NCBI GenBank assembly: GCA_022771625.1
Contig: JALFCW010000084.1
Span: 1 to 37,105, forward strand
Reading direction: 5' to 3'
Origin: Prevotella sp.
GTDB lineage: Bacteria > Bacteroidota > Bacteroidia > Bacteroidales > Bacteroidaceae
DNA: 37,105 bases
Shown: piece after piece, positions 22,836 to 32,101 of the stretch
Layout: each line of letters opens with the position of its first letter
How positions within the stretch are numbered: the stretch's first letter is position 1
Notes under the pieces: model-generated
The model's database searches: none
Seen by the model: only the letters and a program-made list of their open reading frames with translations
What the model was told of the DNA's origin: nothing
Program-made: the position numbers and the translations under genes

Positions 22836-24044
22836 ATGAAGAAATCGTTTTTAGTAGATGAGAAAGGCTTTTACGGGGAATTCGGAGGTTCGTATGTTCC
22901 GGAAATCCTGTATGCCACAGTAGAGAAACTGAGGGAGCAGTATCTGCCCATACTCGAATCGAAAGAGTTTCAGGATGAATATATGTCGCTGCTGCGCGAC
23001 TATGTAGGACGTCCGTCACCACTGTATTTCGCACGAAGGATGAGCGAGCGCTATGGATGCCAGCTCTATCTGAAGCGCGAGGACCTCAACCATACGGGTG
23101 CCCACAAGATCAACAACACCATCGGTCAGATTCTGCTGGCCAAGAAGATGGGAAAGAAACGTATCATCGCCGAGACGGGAGCCGGACAACATGGTGTGGC
23201 TACGGCTACGGTATGCGCATTGATGGACATGCCTTGCGTGGTGTATCAGGGTGCTCTCGACGTGGAGCGTCAGCACACCAACGTTGAAAGAATGAAGATG
23301 CTTGGAGCGGAGGTTAGACCGGTGAAGACAGGCAACTGGACGCTCAAGGACGCCACCAACGAGGCAATACGCGACTGGTGCTGCCATCCTTCCGACACAT
23401 TCTATATCATCGGTTCTACTGTAGGTCCTCATCCCTACCCCGACCTTGTGGCTCGACTGCAGAGTATTATCTCAAAGGAAATCAAAGAGCAGTTGCAGGA
23501 GAAAATCGGTCGCGACTATCCCGACTATCTCATGGCTTGCGTGGGCGGAGGTTCGAATGCCGCCGGAACGATTTATCATTATATCGACGACGAGAGGGTG
23601 AAGATTGTTCTTGCCGAGGCTGGCGGACAGGGGGCAGAAACAGGACATACCGCTGCCACCATACATGCTGGACGACTTGGCATACTGCACGGCTCGAGGA
23701 CATTAGTGATGCAGACTCCCGACGGACAGATTATCGAGGCGGAGAGCATATCGGCTGGTCTTGACTACCCCGGCATAGGTCCTATGCATGCCAATCTCGC
23801 ATCACAACATCGTGCCACAGTATATTCCATCAACGACGACGAAGCTGTGAAAGCAGCCTACGAACTCACCCGTACTGAGGGTATCATACCCGCACTCGAG
23901 AGTGCTCATGCCTTGGGAGTGCTGCCCAAGATGAAGTTCAACCCCGAGGATGTGGTTGTGCTCACCGTAAGCGGACGTGGCGACAAGGATGTGGAAACTT
24001 ATTTGTCAAACAAACAAATGGCTGGAGAATATGGAAACTTTTAA
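22836..24044 (+). CDS. trpB: tryptophan synthase beta chain
   Basis: This 402-residue protein joins indole and serine to make tryptophan, using pyridoxal phosphate, in an alpha2-beta2 complex with TrpA. The PLP lysine is K91 in N-H-T-G-A-H-K-I-N-N, and the phosphate-binding loop is G-G-G-S-N-A. The N-terminal F-Y-G-E-F-G-G-S-Y-V-P-E is typical of the TrpB1 type. It is the first gene of the operon, as usual in Bacteroidetes, while trpA is the last. It follows the attenuator, and its end overlaps trpE by 14 bp. Confidence 0.97.
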   Translation: MKKSFLVDEKGFYGEFGGSYVPEILYATVEKLREQYLPILESKEFQDEYMSLLRDYVGRPSPLYFARRMSERYGCQLYLKREDLNHTGAHKINNTIGQILLAKKMGKKRIIAETGAGQHGVATATVCALMDMPCVVYQGALDVERQHTNVERMKMLGAEVRPVKTGNWTLKDATNEAIRDWCCHPSDTFYIIGSTVGPHPYPDLVARLQSIISKEIKEQLQEKIGRDYPDYLMACVGGGSNAAGTIYHYIDDERVKIVLAEAGGQGAETGHTAATIHAGRLGILHGSRTLVMQTPDGQIIEAESISAGLDYPGIGPMHANLASQHRATVYSINDDEAVKAAYELTRTEGIIPALESAHALGVLPKMKFNPEDVVVLTVSGRGDKDVETYLSNKQMAGEYGNF

Positions 24045-25422
24045 CTACAAGACATCGAGCCGAACACTGCTGGCTGACTTATATACCCCGGTGGGCATAT
24101 ACATGAGACTGAGGGATATATATCCGCAGAGCGCACTGATGGAGAGTTCTGATTATCACGACTCCAACAACAGTCACTCCTTCATCGGCATCAACCCTAT
24201 AGCGTCGGTAGCTATCAGTCATGGCGAGGCTATATGCACATTCCCCAACGGCGAGGTGACTCGACATGAGGTTAATCGCGAATATCGTTCGGACAAGGCT
24301 ATCAACTCGTTCATACAGAGATTCAAGGTGGAGGGAGAATATGCCTCCTACTGCGGACTGTATGGATACACGGCTTTCAATGCAGTGAGATATTTCGAGG
24401 ACATTCCTGTTAAGGATTCCACCATGGAGAAGAACGATGCTGCCGACATGATGTACATTCTATATCGTGACCTTATCGTCTTCGACCATTTCAACAACAA
24501 ACTTACTATCATCACTCTCGGTGATGAGAATGCTCTCGACGACATCTTCCGACAGATGAACAAGGCGAATGTGCATGCCTATGACTTCCATCCTGTTGGC
24601 GACACTACATCGCCACTGACCGACGAGGAGCATAAGGCCAACATACGCAAGGGTATCAAGCACTGTCTGAGAGGCGATGTATTCCAGATTGTCATTGCAC
24701 GCAGGTTTATCCAGAAATATGAGGGCGACGACTTCAAACTCTATCGTGCTCTGCGCTCTATCAATCCCTCGCCTTATCTGTTTTATTTCGACTTCGGCGG
24801 ATTCCGTATCTTCGGTTCATCGCCCGAGACGCACTGCCGCATAGAGGGACGCAAGGCGTATATCGACCCCATTGCGGGTACTACTAAGCGCACTGGTGAC
24901 GCAGAGGCCGACCGCAAGGCTGCGGAATATCTGCGCAACGATGCCAAGGAGAATGCAGAACATGTGATGCTCGTGGATTTGGCTCGCAATGACCTCAGCC
25001 GCAACTGTCATGACGTGAAGGTGGACTTCTATAAGGACCTTCAATATTATTCGCACGTGGTGCATCTCGTATCTCGAGTGAGCGGTACGCTCGACGAGGG
25101 AGCCGACCCCATCAAGGCTTTCATCGACACATTCCCTGCAGGCACTCTCTCGGGAGCACCCAAGGTGAGAGCTATGCAACTCATCAGCGAGATTGAACCT
25201 CACAACCGTGGAGCTTATGGCGGTTGCATCGGATTCATCGGTCTCGACGGTTCGCTCAACCAGGCTATCACCATCCGCACCTTCGTGTCGCGCAACGGCG
25301 AACTATGGTTTCAGGCGGGAGGCGGTATCGTGGCAAAGAGCAACGAGGAATACGAACTGCAGGAGGTTAACAACAAACTCGGTGCTTTGCGCCGTGCAAT
25401 ATTAATGGCTGAAGATATGTAG
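24031..25422 (+). CDS. trpE: anthranilate synthase component I
   Basis: This 463-residue protein starts at ATG 24031 (M-E-T-F-N-Y-K), inside the trpB 3' end; the frame is open further upstream only within trpB. With TrpG it converts chorismate and glutamine to anthranilate. The N-terminal M-E-S-S element (L-M-E-S-S-D-Y) matches the tryptophan feedback-binding motif. The catalytic region has I-A-G-T-T-K-R-T-G, H-V-M-L-V-D-L-A-R-N-D and G-A-P-K-V-R-A-M, and Q-A-G-G-G-I-V near the end. The overlap with trpB suggests coupled translation. Confidence 0.95.
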   Translation: METFNYKTSSRTLLADLYTPVGIYMRLRDIYPQSALMESSDYHDSNNSHSFIGINPIASVAISHGEAICTFPNGEVTRHEVNREYRSDKAINSFIQRFKVEGEYASYCGLYGYTAFNAVRYFEDIPVKDSTMEKNDAADMMYILYRDLIVFDHFNNKLTIITLGDENALDDIFRQMNKANVHAYDFHPVGDTTSPLTDEEHKANIRKGIKHCLRGDVFQIVIARRFIQKYEGDDFKLYRALRSINPSPYLFYFDFGGFRIFGSSPETHCRIEGRKAYIDPIAGTTKRTGDAEADRKAAEYLRNDAKENAEHVMLVDLARNDLSRNCHDVKVDFYKDLQYYSHVVHLVSRVSGTLDEGADPIKAFIDTFPAGTLSGAPKVRAMQLISEIEPHNRGAYGGCIGFIGLDGSLNQAITIRTFVSRNGELWFQAGGGIVAKSNEEYELQEVNNKLGALRRAILMAEDM

Positions 25423-25426
25423 AGAT

Positions 25427-25990
25427 ATGAAGATAGTTATCATTGACAATTACGACTCATTTACTTATAATCTGAGTCATCTGATAAAGGAAATCGGCGC
25501 CGAAGTGACGGTAATACGCAACGACCAGTTTACGCTCAACCAACTGGAGCGCTTCGACAAGATTGTGCTTAGTCCTGGACCTGGTATTCCATCTGAAGCA
25601 GGACTATTGCTCGATGTAATTAAGACATACAAGGGTCGCAAATCGATTCTCGGTGTATGCCTCGGTCATCAGGCTATCGGCGAGGTGTTTGGCGGCACTC
25701 TCGAAAATCTATCAGACGTGTTCCATGGTGTGGCTACCGAGGGTACGCAGTTCTCGAATGACTATATCTTCGACTCGCTGCCCAAGCGCATCACTATGGG
25801 AAGATACCACTCATGGGTGGTGAGCCGCGAGAATTTCCCCACATGCCTTGAGGTGACTGCCGTGAGCGACGAGGGACAGATTATGGCCCTGAAGCATAAG
25901 AATTATGACATCCACGGCATACAGTTCCATCCCGAATCCGTACTCACACCCGAGGGCAAGACTATATTAAGAAACTTTATCGAGCGCTAA
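25427..25990 (+). CDS. trpG: anthranilate synthase component II (glutamine amidotransferase)
   Basis: This 187-residue class I amidotransferase supplies ammonia to TrpE. The nucleophile is C78 in G-V-C-L-G-H-Q-A-I-G, and the H and E of F-H-P-E-S-V-L complete the triad. The gene starts 4 bp after trpE. In some bacteria the same subunit also serves PabB (pabA role); its place in the trp operon makes TrpG the primary call. It is a free-standing subunit, not fused to trpD. Confidence 0.94.
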   Translation: MKIVIIDNYDSFTYNLSHLIKEIGAEVTVIRNDQFTLNQLERFDKIVLSPGPGIPSEAGLLLDVIKTYKGRKSILGVCLGHQAIGEVFGGTLENLSDVFHGVATEGTQFSNDYIFDSLPKRITMGRYHSWVVSRENFPTCLEVTAVSDEGQIMALKHKNYDIHGIQFHPESVLTPEGKTILRNFIER

Positions 25991-26042
25991 TAGAGTTAGA
26001 TATTTAAATATTTACATTTTCCAATTTTTCAATATCAAAGAA

Positions 26043-27050
26043 ATGCAAACAATGAAAGATATCCTCAACAGAATGTTAAATCATGAGGAACTGACAAGGG
26101 AAGAGACCAAGAATATTCTTATTGGTATAACAAAAAGTGAATTTCCCAATGAGCAGATCACCGCACTGCTGACTGCCCTGCAGATGAGGGGAATTACGGT
26201 TGACGAATTGCTCGGATTCCGCGATGGTATCCTTGAGACAGGAGTACCTGTGCCTCTCGACTGCGACAGATATATCGACGTGGTGGGCACTGGTGGCGAC
26301 CGCAAGAACACATTCAATATATCCACCACTTCGTGCTTCGTTATTGCGGGTGCCGGATATAAGGTGGCCAAGCATGGCAACTATGCAGCTACAAGTACCA
26401 GCGGAGCATCGAATGTCATCGCCAATCACGGTGTGAAATTTACTGACGACATCGACAAACTCAACCGTTGCATCAACGAATGTGGTATCGTTTATCTGCA
26501 TGCCCAACTCTTTGCAAAGGCAATGAAGTTTGTAGGTCCTATCCGCAAGGCTCTGCAGTTCCCCACTTGCTTCAACCTGCTGGGTCCGATTGTCAATCCG
26601 TCGAAACCGCAATGCCAGTTGCTCGGCGTGGCTAATCTCGACCAGATGAGATTATATAATAATGTATATCAAAAGATTGGTATTGACTACGGTATCGTAA
26701 ACAGTATCGACGGATATGACGAAATCTCGCTTACTGGCGACTTCAAGGTGACAACCAACAACTACGAGCGTATCTTCAAACCATCCGACCTCGGATTCGG
26801 AATCACCAAACCAGAAGAGCTTCGTGCCGGTGCCGACGAAAAGGAGGCTAAGGAGATTTTCGACAATGTGCTTGCCAACACTGCCCTGCCCGCACAGAAG
26901 AACGTGGTGCTCGCCAATGCCGCATTCGGAATCCAGGTGCTCGAAAAGGGAAAGAAGGACATTGAGGAGTGCGTGGAGATTGCTCGCGAGTCAATCGACA
27001 GCGGAAAGGCTCTCGCCACATTCAAGAAATTTATTGAACTCAATTCCTAA
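26043..27050 (+). CDS. trpD: anthranilate phosphoribosyltransferase
   Basis: This 335-residue protein (332 if the second ATG at 26052 is used) transfers phosphoribose from PRPP to anthranilate. The PRPP/magnesium site is D-V-V-G-T-G-G-D-R-K-N-T-F-N-I-S-T near residue 79, followed by K-H-G-N-Y-A-A-T-S-T-S-G-A-S-N-V. The later L-L-G-P-I-V-N-P is also conserved. It follows trpG after a 52-bp AT-rich gap, the largest in the operon, with no promoter that I can see. Confidence 0.96.
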   Translation: MQTMKDILNRMLNHEELTREETKNILIGITKSEFPNEQITALLTALQMRGITVDELLGFRDGILETGVPVPLDCDRYIDVVGTGGDRKNTFNISTTSCFVIAGAGYKVAKHGNYAATSTSGASNVIANHGVKFTDDIDKLNRCINECGIVYLHAQLFAKAMKFVGPIRKALQFPTCFNLLGPIVNPSKPQCQLLGVANLDQMRLYNNVYQKIGIDYGIVNSIDGYDEISLTGDFKVTTNNYERIFKPSDLGFGITKPEELRAGADEKEAKEIFDNVLANTALPAQKNVVLANAAFGIQVLEKGKKDIEECVEIARESIDSGKALATFKKFIELNS

Positions 27051-27067
27051 TTCATAATTAAAGAAGT

Positions 27068-27865
27068 ATGGATATATTAGAAGAAATTGTGGCACACAAG
27101 CGCGCTGAGGTGGAACGCCTTAAGGAGCAACTCTCTGAGCGGGAGATTCACTCACGCGTGGAGGCTCTTATGGCAACTCCCGAAGGCAGCCTTGTTCCGT
27201 CGATGAAAAAGGCTATCAAGGAGTCTTCTACGGGCATCATCTCGGAATTCAAGCGCAAGTCGCCATCCAAGGGTTGGATAAAGGAGGAGGGCAAGGCAGG
27301 AGTCATCCCACTGAGCTATCAGCAGAATGGTGCTTCTGCCATCAGTATCCTCACCGACTATGAATACTTTGGCGGTAAGGATGAGTTTATTGTCGAGGCA
27401 CGAAAATCGGGGGTTACTATCCCAGTGCTCTACAAGAACTTCGTCATCGACGAATACCAACTCTTCCAGGCTCGACTCTGCGGAGCATCGGCTGCACTAC
27501 TCATTGCTGCTGAACTGTCGAAGGGGGAGTGTCGCACACTGTTGCGCACTGCCCACGATTTGCAACTAGAGGTGTTGCTTGAAATGCATAGTGAGGAGGA
27601 ACTGGAATATGCCGATCTCGAACCCGACCTCTGCGGCATCAACAACCGCAATCTCGGCACATTCATCACATCGGTGGATAACTCCTTCCGTCTCGCCTCA
27701 CTTCTGCCCAAAGACGCAGTGAAGGTGAGCGAGAGTGGTATATCAAATCCCGATACCATCCGACAACTGCAGGCTGCTGGATTCAAGGGATTCCTCATCG
27801 GGGAATGTTTTATGAAAGAAGATAATCCAGGTGAGTCGCTGGCTCATTTCATATCGCAAATATGA
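27068..27865 (+). CDS. trpC: indole-3-glycerol phosphate synthase
   Basis: This 265-residue TIM-barrel enzyme closes the indole ring from carboxyphenylaminodeoxyribulose phosphate. S-E-F-K-R-K-S-P-S-K-G-W holds the conserved lysine and the phosphate loop. E-A-R-K-S-G-V-T-I-P-V-L-Y-K-N-F and G-I-N-N-R-N-L-G-T-F follow in family order, and S-E-S-G-I is near the end. It is monofunctional: trpF is a separate gene overlapping it by 4 bp (ATGA). Confidence 0.96.
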   Translation: MDILEEIVAHKRAEVERLKEQLSEREIHSRVEALMATPEGSLVPSMKKAIKESSTGIISEFKRKSPSKGWIKEEGKAGVIPLSYQQNGASAISILTDYEYFGGKDEFIVEARKSGVTIPVLYKNFVIDEYQLFQARLCGASAALLIAAELSKGECRTLLRTAHDLQLEVLLEMHSEEELEYADLEPDLCGINNRNLGTFITSVDNSFRLASLLPKDAVKVSESGISNPDTIRQLQAAGFKGFLIGECFMKEDNPGESLAHFISQI

Positions 27866-28533
27866 TAATAAAAATATGTGGCATGCGCGAGCCCGACAAT
27901 ATCCGCAACGTGGCAAAGACGGGAGTGACATGGATGGGGATGATCTTCTGGCCAAAGTCATCACGCTATGTCTCCGACCTCCAGGCTGCCGACGCCATTC
28001 CCGAGGGTATCACCCGTGTGGGAGTGTTTGTAAATCAGCCTAATGAGGAGATAGTACGCATTGCCAATAGATGCCATCTCAACATCATTCAGCTCCACGG
28101 CAGTGAATCGGTTGCCGACATCATGGCATTGCGCAAGATGCTGTCTGGGGACACTAAGGTGATGAAGGCTATCAGCGTATCTGACGCTAACAACGTGAAG
28201 AAGGCTGACTGTTATGCCGATGTTGTTGACATTCTATTGTTTGACACAAAATGCCAGACAGTAGGAGGCAGTGGCAAGCAATTCGACTGGTCGGTGCTCG
28301 ATGGCTACAACGGCGCTCTTCCCTTCCTCCTCAGTGGAGGCATCGGTCCTGACGACGCTGAGCGACTCGCATCCTTTCATCATCCCAAGATGATAGGCAT
28401 CGACCTCAACTCGCGCTTTGAGACTGCACCCGGCATAAAAGCTGCAGCCCCCCTGGCCTCCTTCATAAAAGAAGTATCCTCTCACCCTACATCACCTACA
28501 CCCACCTACAAAAAAAAAGAAAATTATGAATAA
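27862..28533 (+). CDS. trpF: phosphoribosylanthranilate isomerase
   Basis: This 223-residue TIM-barrel isomerase has the catalytic cysteine in K-I-C-G-M-R-E-P and the aspartate in L-L-F-D-T-K, followed by G-G-S-G-K-Q-F-D-W and the phosphate loop L-S-G-G-I-G. The start overlaps trpC by 4 bp and the end overlaps trpA by 8 bp. The last 15 or so residues (S-H-P-T-S-P-T-P-T-Y-K-K-K) look like low-complexity read-through of an A-rich tract and not conserved protein. Confidence 0.95.
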   Translation: MIIKICGMREPDNIRNVAKTGVTWMGMIFWPKSSRYVSDLQAADAIPEGITRVGVFVNQPNEEIVRIANRCHLNIIQLHGSESVADIMALRKMLSGDTKVMKAISVSDANNVKKADCYADVVDILLFDTKCQTVGGSGKQFDWSVLDGYNGALPFLLSGGIGPDDAERLASFHHPKMIGIDLNSRFETAPGIKAAAPLASFIKEVSSHPTSPTPTYKKKENYE

Positions 28534-29305
28534 AATCAATGAATTATTCGCCAACAAAGGCGACAAAAAATTACTTTCGCTTTACTTCTGTTCGGGTTGC
28601 CCAAAGCTCGACTGCACAGGCGATGTTATCAAGGCAATGGAGCGTCGAGGTATCGACTTCATTGAAGTGGGAATCCCATTCAGCGACCCAATGGCCGACG
28701 GACCTGTTATCCAGGATGCTGCCACCACGGCTCTGCGCAATGGACAGACTCTCAAGAACCTTTTCTCACAACTCACTGCCATCAAGGATGAGGTGAGCAT
28801 TCCGCTGATTCTCATGGGATACCTCAATCCCATCATGAACTACGGATATGACGCCTTTTTCGCTGAGTGTGTGGCATCGGGGGTATCGGGAGTCATCATC
28901 CCCGACCTTCCCTTCAAGGACTATCTCGACGAGATAAAACCAGTGGCTGACAAGTATGACATCCGAGTCATCATGCTCATCACTCCCGAGACGAGCGAGG
29001 AACGCATCCGATTTATCGACGAGCACACCGACGGATTCATCTATATGGTGTCGTCGGCTGCCACCACGGGAGCACAAAAGAGCTTCGACGAGGCAAAGCA
29101 GGAATACTTCCGTCGCATCAATGCCATGAACCTACGCAACCCACGAATGATTGGTTTCGGTATTAGCAACAAGCAAACACTCGAAAGTGCCCAGGCCAAT
29201 GCCGCCGGAGCTATCATCGGCTCTAAGTTTGTCACTCTGCTCAAGGAAGCTGACGGAGATGCTGACAAGGCACTCGACCGCCTCTTCGCAGCACTCGCAG
29301 AATAG
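28526..29305 (+). CDS. trpA: tryptophan synthase alpha chain
   Basis: This 259-residue protein cleaves indole-3-glycerol phosphate and passes indole to TrpB. Catalytic E47 lies in F-I-E-V-G-I-P-F-S-D-P and D58 in A-D-G-P-V-I-Q. The phosphate loop I-G-F-G-I-S-N and G-A-I-I-G-S-K-F-V are conserved. It is the last gene of the trp operon. The A-rich sequence just before its ATG comes from the trpF tail. Confidence 0.96.
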   Translation: MNKINELFANKGDKKLLSLYFCSGCPKLDCTGDVIKAMERRGIDFIEVGIPFSDPMADGPVIQDAATTALRNGQTLKNLFSQLTAIKDEVSIPLILMGYLNPIMNYGYDAFFAECVASGVSGVIIPDLPFKDYLDEIKPVADKYDIRVIMLITPETSEERIRFIDEHTDGFIYMVSSAATTGAQKSFDEAKQEYFRRINAMNLRNPRMIGFGISNKQTLESAQANAAGAIIGSKFVTLLKEADGDADKALDRLFAALAE

Positions 29306-29345
29306 TGATTCTTAATAAACACAGAGTCACGGGGGTATTTGATTA

Positions 29346-29431
29346 AACACAGAGTCACAGAGACACAGAGTTTTTTCTCTGTATCTTCAGAAAACGTATT
29401 ATTTTTCTCTGTGCCTCCGTGTCTCTGTGTT
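29346..29431. repeat. inverted repeat of CACAGAG type after the trp operon, possible terminator
   Basis: A 25-nt arm beginning AACACAGAGTCACAGAG (29346-29370) faces its near-perfect complement (29407-29431) with three mismatches and a 36-nt loop. A CTTTTT run follows at 29432. A partial third copy starts at 29318. The right arm is the repeat seen at 2872-2897. It could end the trp transcript, but the loop is long; it may only be a dispersed repeat. Confidence 0.6.
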
Positions 29432-29458
29432 CTTTTTATGAAAAAAAGCAATCTTTTC

Positions 29459-29489
29459 TTGGTTATATGGAAAAAAAAGCTTATCTTTG
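29459..29489 (+). promoter_or_regulatory. promoter of the pectin-degradation pair
   Basis: TTGG at 29459-29462, a 19-bp spacer and TATCTTTG at 29482-29489. The leader before ATG 29532 would be about 35 nt. The -33 lies in a 15-bp string (29454-29468) shared with the kinase promoter. Confidence 0.65.
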
Positions 29490-29531
29490 TCCCCAAAAAC
29501 TTAAATCTTTAATAAAACAAATTAAAAAAGT

Positions 29532-32090
29532 ATGAAGTACATCAAGTTATTGCTTGCTCTTCTGCTATTACCCGCCGTGGCTCTGGCCGACGGATGGGAC
29601 ACTCAATACAAGCAGATAGAACAGAGCATCCGCCAACCACAGTTTGGCGACAAAGTGTTCAACATCACTAAGTATGGTGCAAGTGTGAAAGCTACTGCTG
29701 CTGCCAACCAAAAGGCTATCAACAAAGCTATCGACGCTTGTTCAAAAGCAGGTGGCGGTCGTGTAGTTGTGCCCGAGGGTACATTCAACACTGGTGCCAT
29801 CACACTCAAGAGTAAGGTAAACCTTCATATTGAGAAGGGCGCCGTACTGCAGTTTGCATTCCAACCCGAACTCTATCCTATCGTCCCTACTCGTTGGGAA
29901 GGTCTTGACTGCTACAACCTGCAGCCTTGTATCTATGCCTACAAGCAGAACGACATTGCCATCACCGGTGAGGGAACTATCGACGGAGGTGGCGAAAACA
30001 GCACCTGGTGGAAATGGTGCGGTAAGGATCATTACGGATGGAAACCTGGTGAAGTGGGACAGAATATGGGCGCGCGTGCACGTCTGCTGAAGTATGCTGA
30101 GGATGGCGTGGATATGAAGGAGCGCCGCTTCACGGCTAAGGACGGACTTCGCCCACAGCTCATCAACACCTATGATTGCGATGGCGTGCTCATCGAGAAT
30201 GTCACATTGCTCCGCTCGCCGTTTTGGGTAATTCATCCACTGCTCTGCAAGAACGTCACTGTGCGTGGGGTGCATATCAACAACGATGGTCCTAACGGAG
30301 ATGGTTGCGACCCCGAATCATGCGACGGCGTGCTCATCGAAAACTGTTTCTTCAACACTGGTGACGACTGTATCGCAGTGAAGAGCGGACGCAACAACGA
30401 CGGACGCCTCTGGAATAAGCCAAGCGAGAATATCATCATCCGCAATTGTGAGATGCAGAACGGACATGGCGGTGTGGTTATCGGTAGTGAAATTACCGGT
30501 GGATGCCGCAATTTATTTGCCGAGAACTGTAAGATGGACAGTCCTGACCTCGATCGTGTTGTGCGTATCAAGACCAACACTTGTCGTGGAGGTATCATCG
30601 AGAATATATATGCCCGCAATATCGAGGTGGGACAATGTGGAGAATCGGTGCTTAAGATCAACCTCGACTACGAACCCAAGGAAATATGCTGCCGTGGATT
30701 CGCTCCTACAGTGCGTAACATCAATATCGAGAACATCACTTGTAACAAGAGTAAGTATGGCGTGCTTATCGTAGCTCTCGACAGTGTGACCAACGTATAT
30801 GACATCAACGTGAAGAACTGCCACTTCAAGGGAGTGGAAAAGGGTAATAAGATTACGGGCAAGACTCGCGACGTGAAATTCGAAAACCTATTCATCAACG
30901 GTTCGCTCAGTTTGCTGAAGAAACCTTATAAGAACTACAGTGAGTGGTTGACTTATTCGGAGATGAAGCGAGTGCCGCAGTCATATATGCTCGACTTCGC
31001 CAAGAGTCCACGATGGAGCTATGTGATGGGTATCGAACTCGAAGCCATGCTCGACACATATCTAAAATATGGTGGCGATGACATACGCAAATACTGCCAG
31101 CTATATACCGACACGATGATCAACGACAAGGGTGAGATTCGTTCGTATAAGTTGGAGGATTATAATCTTGATCAAATTCGTACGGGCCATTTTGTGGCTC
31201 GTATGTATGAGAAATACCCCGAGGCTAAGAATCTCCAGGCCATGCAAACTCTCATGAAGCAGCTCGACAAGCAACCACGCACCAAGGAGGGAGTGTATTG
31301 GCACAAGGCCATCTATGCCTACCAGGTGTGGCTCGACGGAATCTTCATGGGACTTCCCTATCGCTGTCTCACTGCCCGCAATCTGCTGAGCGCAAAGAAG
31401 GCTAAGAAAATCTACGATGATGCCGTTGACCAAATCAGTAAGACTTATGAGCGCACTCTCGACCCAAAGACTGGCCTCAACCGCCATGCTTGGGACGAAA
31501 CCCGAGAGATGTTCTGGGCAGACAAGGAAACGGGACTTTCACAACACTGCTGGGGAAGAGCACAGGGATGGTACACAATGGCTCTCATCGAATTGCTCGA
31601 TGCCATGCCAGAGGACTATGAGCGCCGTGGCGAGGTCATCGAACTCCTCCGCAAGGACCTCGATGCCGTTATCAAGTGGCAGGACAAGAAAACCGGACTT
31701 TGGTATCAGGTTATGGATCAACCAGGACGCAATGGCAACTATCTTGAATCAACTTGCTCATCGATGTTTGCCTACGTGTTAATGAAGGCCACCAACAAAG
31801 GCTATCTCGGCGACAAGTATTTCTTGGCAGGAAAGAAGGCTTATCAGGGAATACTGAAGAACTTTATCCGCGTGAATGCCGACAAGACGATATCGCTCAC
31901 CAATTGCTGTGCAGTGGCTGGCCTCGGACCGGGTATGAGCGAGCATGTTAAGAAGGCAGCACCAAATGTTAAGGAGAACAAGCGCCGCGACGGTTCATAC
32001 GACTACTATCTCAGCGAACCAGTGCGCGACAACGATGCTAAGGGTGTCGGTCCGTTCATCTGGGCTTCGCTCGAATATGAAAAGAAATAA
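29532..32090 (+). CDS. secreted GH28 polygalacturonase - GH105 unsaturated galacturonyl hydrolase fusion
   Basis: This 852-residue protein has a signal peptide (LLLALLLLPAVALA, cut near residue 19). Residues about 38-460 are a GH28 beta-helix: V-F-N-I-T-K-Y-G-A near the start, then N-G-D-G-C-D-P-E, N-T-G-D-D-C-I-A-V-K-S-G, G-H-G-G-V-V-I-G-S-E and V-R-I-K-T-N, which carry the catalytic aspartates, histidine and R-x-K. Residues about 475-850 are a GH105 barrel: S-E-M-K-R-V-P, Q-V-W-L-D-G-I-F-M-G and W-G-R-A-Q-G-W-Y. GH28 cuts galacturonan; GH105 removes the unsaturated end left by lyases such as the PL1 enzyme encoded 11 bp downstream. Joining both in one chain is unusual but I think not unique. 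Confidence 0.9.
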   Translation: MKYIKLLLALLLLPAVALADGWDTQYKQIEQSIRQPQFGDKVFNITKYGASVKATAAANQKAINKAIDACSKAGGGRVVVPEGTFNTGAITLKSKVNLHIEKGAVLQFAFQPELYPIVPTRWEGLDCYNLQPCIYAYKQNDIAITGEGTIDGGGENSTWWKWCGKDHYGWKPGEVGQNMGARARLLKYAEDGVDMKERRFTAKDGLRPQLINTYDCDGVLIENVTLLRSPFWVIHPLLCKNVTVRGVHINNDGPNGDGCDPESCDGVLIENCFFNTGDDCIAVKSGRNNDGRLWNKPSENIIIRNCEMQNGHGGVVIGSEITGGCRNLFAENCKMDSPDLDRVVRIKTNTCRGGIIENIYARNIEVGQCGESVLKINLDYEPKEICCRGFAPTVRNINIENITCNKSKYGVLIVALDSVTNVYDINVKNCHFKGVEKGNKITGKTRDVKFENLFINGSLSLLKKPYKNYSEWLTYSEMKRVPQSYMLDFAKSPRWSYVMGIELEAMLDTYLKYGGDDIRKYCQLYTDTMINDKGEIRSYKLEDYNLDQIRTGHFVARMYEKYPEAKNLQAMQTLMKQLDKQPRTKEGVYWHKAIYAYQVWLDGIFMGLPYRCLTARNLLSAKKAKKIYDDAVDQISKTYERTLDPKTGLNRHAWDETREMFWADKETGLSQHCWGRAQGWYTMALIELLDAMPEDYERRGEVIELLRKDLDAVIKWQDKKTGLWYQVMDQPGRNGNYLESTCSSMFAYVLMKATNKGYLGDKYFLAGKKAYQGILKNFIRVNADKTISLTNCCAVAGLGPGMSEHVKKAAPNVKENKRRDGSYDYYLSEPVRDNDAKGVGPFIWASLEYEKK

Positions 32091-32101
32091 AGGAAAAAAA
32101 T

